Assembly: GCA_028288405.1 (NCBI GenBank)
Contig: JAQBNS010000048.1
Location: forward strand, 1 to 64,000
Origin: Chitinophagaceae bacterium
GTDB lineage: Bacteria > Bacteroidota > Bacteroidia > Cytophagales > Cytophagaceae
Direction: 5' to 3'
DNA length: 64,000 nt
Below are positions 59,615-64,000 of the stretch, piece by piece; position 1 is the stretch's first letter; each line of letters starts with the position of its first letter. Made by a program: the position numbers and the translations under genes. The notes beneath the pieces are model-generated. The model had not been told where the DNA came from. It made no database searches and was given only the letters and a program-made list of their open reading frames with translations.

Positions 59615-62600
59615 ATGATGAAGATGCAAACGATTTTTAAATTTCTTTTTAGCGTATTTCTTCCAGTGACTTTATGTACGATGTCCTATGGACAAAGTAA
59701 CTTAAGCATTACGACCAGTTTTTCAGGTAATCTTACGGTATGTGAAACAGCCATCGGTTTTTCAGTGGCAGTGAAAAACACGTCTACTTCACAGACTGTA
59801 TACAATGCCGTTTTAAATCCTCACATGACTTCTGGTATGAAATACATAACAGGTACATTAGGAAGCAGTACCAATGATGTGACGCTGATCAATGTAAACA
59901 GCAGTTACAATCCCGATTTTGCATTGGGTACATTGGCACCGGGTGCTACGAAAACAGTAACGTTTCAAGCTAACGCGAATTGCTCAATCCTGGCTTCATT
60001 GGGTCAGAATACAGGAAACACAAGTAGTGCGCCGATTGTAAAAAATAATACGCAGGTTTCTTACACACTAATTCCTTCTTCTTCGTCCACTTCTTATTCA
60101 GAACTAGAGCTTAACGGATCCCCCAGCTACAATGTCTTATATGCGGATATCGATATAGCAAATGATCCTGCAACCGCTTCACAGCAGGGATTTATCGGCG
60201 ATGTGCTGACGCGTAAATTGAAAATAAGGAATACGGGATTTGGCAAGCTTTCCAAGATGACGTTGACTATTCAGTATCAGAATTATATTCAGAACAGCAG
60301 TGTCAAGATCAATGGTGTTACACTTACACCGACTACAAGTACGAATACCTATCTGGTAGTAACCATCACAGATTTTTCTGCGGCATCCAATGCTGTTTCT
60401 GGCAATGCTGGAAACGGGGATGCTTTCCTGGACAAAGATGAAGTATTTTATGTAGAGGATATTGTTAAAGTGATCAGTTGTACGCCGACGGTTCAGACGG
60501 ATTATAAGATCACGTGGGGATGTGACAATGCTATTTGTAATCCTATAAGCAATAATGCACAGGCAAGCAACTATGTGTTGGTTCCTCATGGTAATTCCAG
60601 TGTTTATTGGGATTTCGAAGGAAACCCTCAGTTGAGCCTTTGTAAAACAGCAACACAGGATGTTCCCTTGTCCATTTATAACAACGGATTAACCGGCAAT
60701 CCTCAGGCAGATCGTATCGTGGATCTGAATTTTACATTTTATTATAACTACAGTGCTTCCTCCGTTTCAAATTTCAAAATATGGAATAACAGCTCCAGCT
60801 CCTATGTGGCTTTACCTGCTTACCTGATGCAAGTTTATACCGGATCGAACTATATCGGTTTTCAAGATCTGTTGACTACAGATATTGATGGCCCCGGAGG
60901 ACTGGAAGATTTAGATCACGATGGTTTTTATGACGATGTATTGGGTAACGACCGTGTAAGATTATTTTTTACATACACACCGATATGCCAAAGTTCTTAC
61001 TCCAGTTGTACAGATTATCAAAATGGCTACATACAGGCAGGACCTAATTACAAGGACAACTGTTTGCAGTCGTATTATCCTCAATTGGCGAATGTACAGT
61101 TCTATTCTTATCCCGGTACTCAAAGCATCAAAGGACCGACAGATCTGGTCAACGGTCAGACAGGTTCGTATGAATTTTTAGTGAATAGAACGGCATCGTT
61201 CAGCGGATATTTTTCTGCGGACGGTTCAAACTCAGCTTTTACTTCCGTTATTGAGTTACCGACGGGTTATACGTATACAGGAAGCACGGTGACCTGGATA
61301 GATGCCGGAGGAACACAGTATCAATTCCCTGTAACGATCAGTGGCACCACGATGACTATTCAAGGTGGAAACTGGAATGGGAAATATAAAATGGACTTAA
61401 CGTTGAATTGCCCTACCACGGGTACTGTTGATCCTACCGGAACGTTGCAATGGAATATGTCCTGGAAATCAGACCCGACCTGTACATCATGTGATTTTGC
61501 TGTTGGTTGTACCAATAAATTAATTTACAACCATTGCCTTACTTGTGACGGTTATGCAACGACCAGTTTCTCTGTTGACCGGACAAGTATGGGTTATGTA
61601 AAACCTGCAGCAGGGCAATATTATTTTGAAAGAGACTTCAGGTTGCAACAAGTACATCGTTTGCGTTACCAGGATATTGTTGCTGCAAATCAGAAAGACA
61701 ATTACCGTTTGAATGCGGCATACGAATACGATACCTTATTGGCAACTGCCAAAGGCGCATTGTATAATAAGTCTTACAATAATGCGCATGTAGAAATCTA
61801 TTATACGGTACCTTTCTATCCGTCTTCATCAAGTCCTGAAGTGCTGGAAATTTTAGATGCATACTTTACGATTACTACTCCAGGCACTACACCTGTCGTT
61901 ACGGTCTGCCCTACAAGCGTAACACCTGTCATTACAAGATCTCCGGATAATAAAACATTTACCTATGACTTTGCTGTGCCTTCCTCTTGCAAAAGTAGCT
62001 TTGCTTCGGGAGATCAGATTGATTTGCAAGTAAGGTATAGAGTAAGAGGGAGAGGTCCTACCGGCATGAATACCGGCCAGAACGAGCTTACCAGTTTCCG
62101 TGCGAATCACTATGGCCTGAATGCATCTTCTGAAAAAGAAGATTGTCAAAGTTTTGGTGATGATATGACAATAGTTGTGCTGGGAACCTATGCTCAGACC
62201 TGGTATGCACCGATTACTTATAATGTCCAGTCCATGCCGATCAGTTATGCTATCTATGGCGGCGATGCGGATGATTTCCCAAATGAATTCAGGCCGTATG
62301 CAAAATTGAGAACGGCTACCTATACCCTGGCTCCTCATTACAGTTTTGCACCTGCTTCGATTACCAATGCCTGGGCAGGTAAATATTATGTAATAGGTCC
62401 GAACAACTACCCTCCTAAGTTTGACATCAATCCTCCGTCCCTTATATCAGGCAGCACGTACCAATGGACGAAAGGAGATGAGTGGCCTGTGTTTGCTAAC
62501 ACAGCGACGTCGAACAACAACATCTATGAATTCTTCACTTTCAATGTAAAGCGTGATTGTTTCGCTAACCCGACCAATACGAACATGGGCATTTCAATAA

Positions 62601-64000
62601 CCTATAGTTTGTTTGATTACACGGATAACCCGGCTTACATACAAATGACCTCAGGTTCGGTTAACGATGTGACATACGATGTCTCCACGGCAAACCTTAC
62701 CATTAACCCGGAATCCACACAAGAAGGAGTAAGCAGTCAGGTGAGCTGGCCTGTACAGATCTGTAATAATCAGGTACGAAACCCGCAGGGCGATGCGAAC
62801 AATACCTGGGTAGCCTTGGAACCAAGAGTTGGCAACATCACATTTACCTATGCGACAGATTTATCAAACAACTCACATATTCCAATCAGTAGTACCTACG
62901 GCACCAACAGTGTTTTGTATCAAATCGGGAACATTCCGGTGAATACCTGTAAAACCATTCAGGTCAATGCCTCTTACAATTCTTGTGTCAGTGATGTCGT
63001 AGATGCAATAGATATTTATGCCAACTGGAGCTTCTCCGGTTATCCGTCTAACAGGCAAGGCAGCGATTGCTTGAATCCTTTGCAGTCAAGTATTTTATAC
63101 CTGCGTTATAAAACGGCCAACTTACAGGAGACCATTGATAAACTGGGAGACCCCTTGCAAAATGTGTGTGAGCCTTTAGTCTACGAAATCGATTTATTGA
63201 GTTCGAAATATGCAGACATGGGAGACATACAAGTGACAGCTACTTTACCGGATGGTATTACTTATACCACGGGTTCTTTACTTACAGCATTGCCTGTAAG
63301 TCCAAACTTACCTTCTTATGCGCTCTTTGATGATGTACATTGTGGTAACATATCGAATAATATAGCAAGTTGGAATCTCTCAAACTGTTCTCCTCTTAAA
63401 GATCCTTCTAATACTAAAGGTTTCAATACAGGTAGTTTAGTAGGTAGTAGATTTATACAAAACAAATTATACATACAGCTTCCATTAAATCTTACCTGTG
63501 CGTATGATCCCAACGATCCTATCCTGTTTCATATTCATGGAACAACCAACTGCGGAGATCCTATTGATTTGTATTCACAACAAAAAATCAGAATCAATGG
63601 TCTGGATCCGTTGGATCAGATGGGGATCAGCATGACCTCCACTCCTTTTGATCAGGAGAACAACCAGTCTACAGTAACCATTGTTGTAACCAATACAGGA
63701 GAAACTGCGCTGGGCACCAATCTTCCAAGTGCTAAGCGTTACATGGCTTTCATCGTGCCTGCCGGCATTCAGCTGGTCACCAGCGGCATTACACCTTATG
63801 CACCGATCATTACGGAAAACTTGCCGGATGGCAGTACCAAATATTTATGGTTGCTTCCGGTCATTCAGCCGCATGCGAGTATCACATTTAGTTTCAAGAT
63901 CAAGAATGTAAACTTCAATACGAATTCTACACAACCTTGTGCTTCTTTCCGTGTGACCCTGAAAGCAGTGACAGAAATGCGTAATGCGCTCAACTGTGCG
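59615..64000 (+). CDS. Giant secreted adhesin-like protein, 3' end outside the window
   Basis: The frame is open from the ATG at 59615 to the right edge without a stop, giving at least 1,462 residues. It starts with a signal peptide (FKFLFSVFLPVTLCTMSYGQ), then Ig-like and DUF11-type beta domains marked by recurring FSVAVKNTSTSQTVYNAVL, KLKIRNTGFGKLSKMTL, DVPLSIYNNGL and TIVVVTNTGETALG motifs with paired Cys. Modules appear to repeat about every 250-300 residues. DUF11-type proteins in Bacteroidota are usually long surface or secreted adhesins exported by the T9SS, but the sorting domain would be past the edge. It probably forms the exposed product of the operon. Confidence 0.8.
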   Translation, partial: MMKMQTIFKFLFSVFLPVTLCTMSYGQSNLSITTSFSGNLTVCETAIGFSVAVKNTSTSQTVYNAVLNPHMTSGMKYITGTLGSSTNDVTLINVNSSYNPDFALGTLAPGATKTVTFQANANCSILASLGQNTGNTSSAPIVKNNTQVSYTLIPSSSSTSYSELELNGSPSYNVLYADIDIANDPATASQQGFIGDVLTRKLKIRNTGFGKLSKMTLTIQYQNYIQNSSVKINGVTLTPTTSTNTYLVVTITDFSAASNAVSGNAGNGDAFLDKDEVFYVEDIVKVISCTPTVQTDYKITWGCDNAICNPISNNAQASNYVLVPHGNSSVYWDFEGNPQLSLCKTATQDVPLSIYNNGLTGNPQADRIVDLNFTFYYNYSASSVSNFKIWNNSSSSYVALPAYLMQVYTGSNYIGFQDLLTTDIDGPGGLEDLDHDGFYDDVLGNDRVRLFFTYTPICQSSYSSCTDYQNGYIQAGPNYKDNCLQSYYPQLANVQFYSYPGTQSIKGPTDLVNGQTGSYEFLVNRTASFSGYFSADGSNSAFTSVIELPTGYTYTGSTVTWIDAGGTQYQFPVTISGTTMTIQGGNWNGKYKMDLTLNCPTTGTVDPTGTLQWNMSWKSDPTCTSCDFAVGCTNKLIYNHCLTCDGYATTSFSVDRTSMGYVKPAAGQYYFERDFRLQQVHRLRYQDIVAANQKDNYRLNAAYEYDTLLATAKGALYNKSYNNAHVEIYYTVPFYPSSSSPEVLEILDAYFTITTPGTTPVVTVCPTSVTPVITRSPDNKTFTYDFAVPSSCKSSFASGDQIDLQVRYRVRGRGPTGMNTGQNELTSFRANHYGLNASSEKEDCQSFGDDMTIVVLGTYAQTWYAPITYNVQSMPISYAIYGGDADDFPNEFRPYAKLRTATYTLAPHYSFAPASITNAWAGKYYVIGPNNYPPKFDINPPSLISGSTYQWTKGDEWPVFANTATSNNNIYEFFTFNVKRDCFANPTNTNMGISITYSLFDYTDNPAYIQMTSGSVNDVTYDVSTANLTINPESTQEGVSSQVSWPVQICNNQVRNPQGDANNTWVALEPRVGNITFTYATDLSNNSHIPISSTYGTNSVLYQIGNIPVNTCKTIQVNASYNSCVSDVVDAIDIYANWSFSGYPSNRQGSDCLNPLQSSILYLRYKTANLQETIDKLGDPLQNVCEPLVYEIDLLSSKYADMGDIQVTATLPDGITYTTGSLLTALPVSPNLPSYALFDDVHCGNISNNIASWNLSNCSPLKDPSNTKGFNTGSLVGSRFIQNKLYIQLPLNLTCAYDPNDPILFHIHGTTNCGDPIDLYSQQKIRINGLDPLDQMGISMTSTPFDQENNQSTVTIVVTNTGETALGTNLPSAKRYMAFIVPAGIQLVTSGITPYAPIITENLPDGSTKYLWLLPVIQPHASITFSFKIKNVNFNTNSTQPCASFRVTLKAVTEMRNALNCA

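Noticed and set aside
61853-62338. Long minus-strand ORFs opposite the giant adhesin (also 60179-60589)
   Set aside because: They are antisense shadows of a continuous plus-strand coding frame with biased codon positions and no domain pattern.

Overview
The window is a stretch of Bacteroidota chromosome. The evidence is a GldM-type C-terminus at the left edge, many signal peptides ending in A-x-Q/A-Q, GWN-type RHS-like and SprB-like surface proteins, TAnnTTTG promoter -7 boxes, and almost no Shine-Dalgarno sequences. By eye the base composition is about 40% GC. A gliding or T9SS-bearing member, perhaps of the Cytophagales, fits, but the species cannot be read from the sequence. I saw no rRNA, tRNA, CRISPR array, transposase or prophage gene.

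Layout. 1-5 kb: the end of a GldM-like protein, a secreted M20 peptidase, an HMA-domain plus outer-membrane protein pair (opposite strand), and a lipoprotein. 5-16 kb: housekeeping genes, comprising an RND transporter-ileS-lspA operon, an MtfA-like peptidase, glyS and hemH. 16-21 kb: nadC with its DUF4783 neighbour, then gpmI-purK-purE. 21-25 kb: TerC, an aldose epimerase-like protein and feoAB. 26-28 kb: a probable copper-handling locus (Cys-rich peptide, MbnP-like lipoprotein, outer-membrane protein with a CSICGC motif). 28-42 kb: a glycosyltransferase, a fused FAD/Fe-S dehydrogenase, a SulP anion transporter with an extra C-terminal domain, a leaderless substrate-binding-fold protein, a lone GltS-type FMN/Fe-S protein, a 7TMR-DISM histidine kinase, an OmpH-like protein and a secreted TonB-CTD protein. 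42-50 kb: a 1-Cys peroxiredoxin, a lipoamide-dehydrogenase-like flavoprotein without the redox disulfide, a VOC protein bracketed by two repeat copies, an ABC-F ATPase with one degenerate ATP site, an APC permease and an ArsC/YffB-like protein.

50.8-64 kb is the most distinctive region. Six tightly packed plus-strand genes form an apparent operon: a secreted protein whose SprB-like repeat is split by a beta-rich insertion, a membrane-anchored OmpH/Skp-like coiled-coil protein, a lipoprotein, a 1,859-residue RHS-family-like shell protein with no visible toxin end, a small secreted protein, and a giant secreted protein of at least 1,462 residues that runs off the right edge. I infer a cell-surface or secreted assembly with its own chaperone and lipoprotein. 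This is the best candidate for an undescribed system.

Two dispersed structured repeat families are present with three copies each. Family A (about 125 bp) has nested palindromes with CCCCTAA-type ends and a central hairpin around AAGCTC. Family B (about 115-125 bp) starts GGGCGTG-like and ends CTCACGC-like. Both show paired changes between copies that preserve base pairing. Intergenic stretches also hold clear rho-independent terminators and several Bacteroidota-type promoters, the best being that of feoAB.
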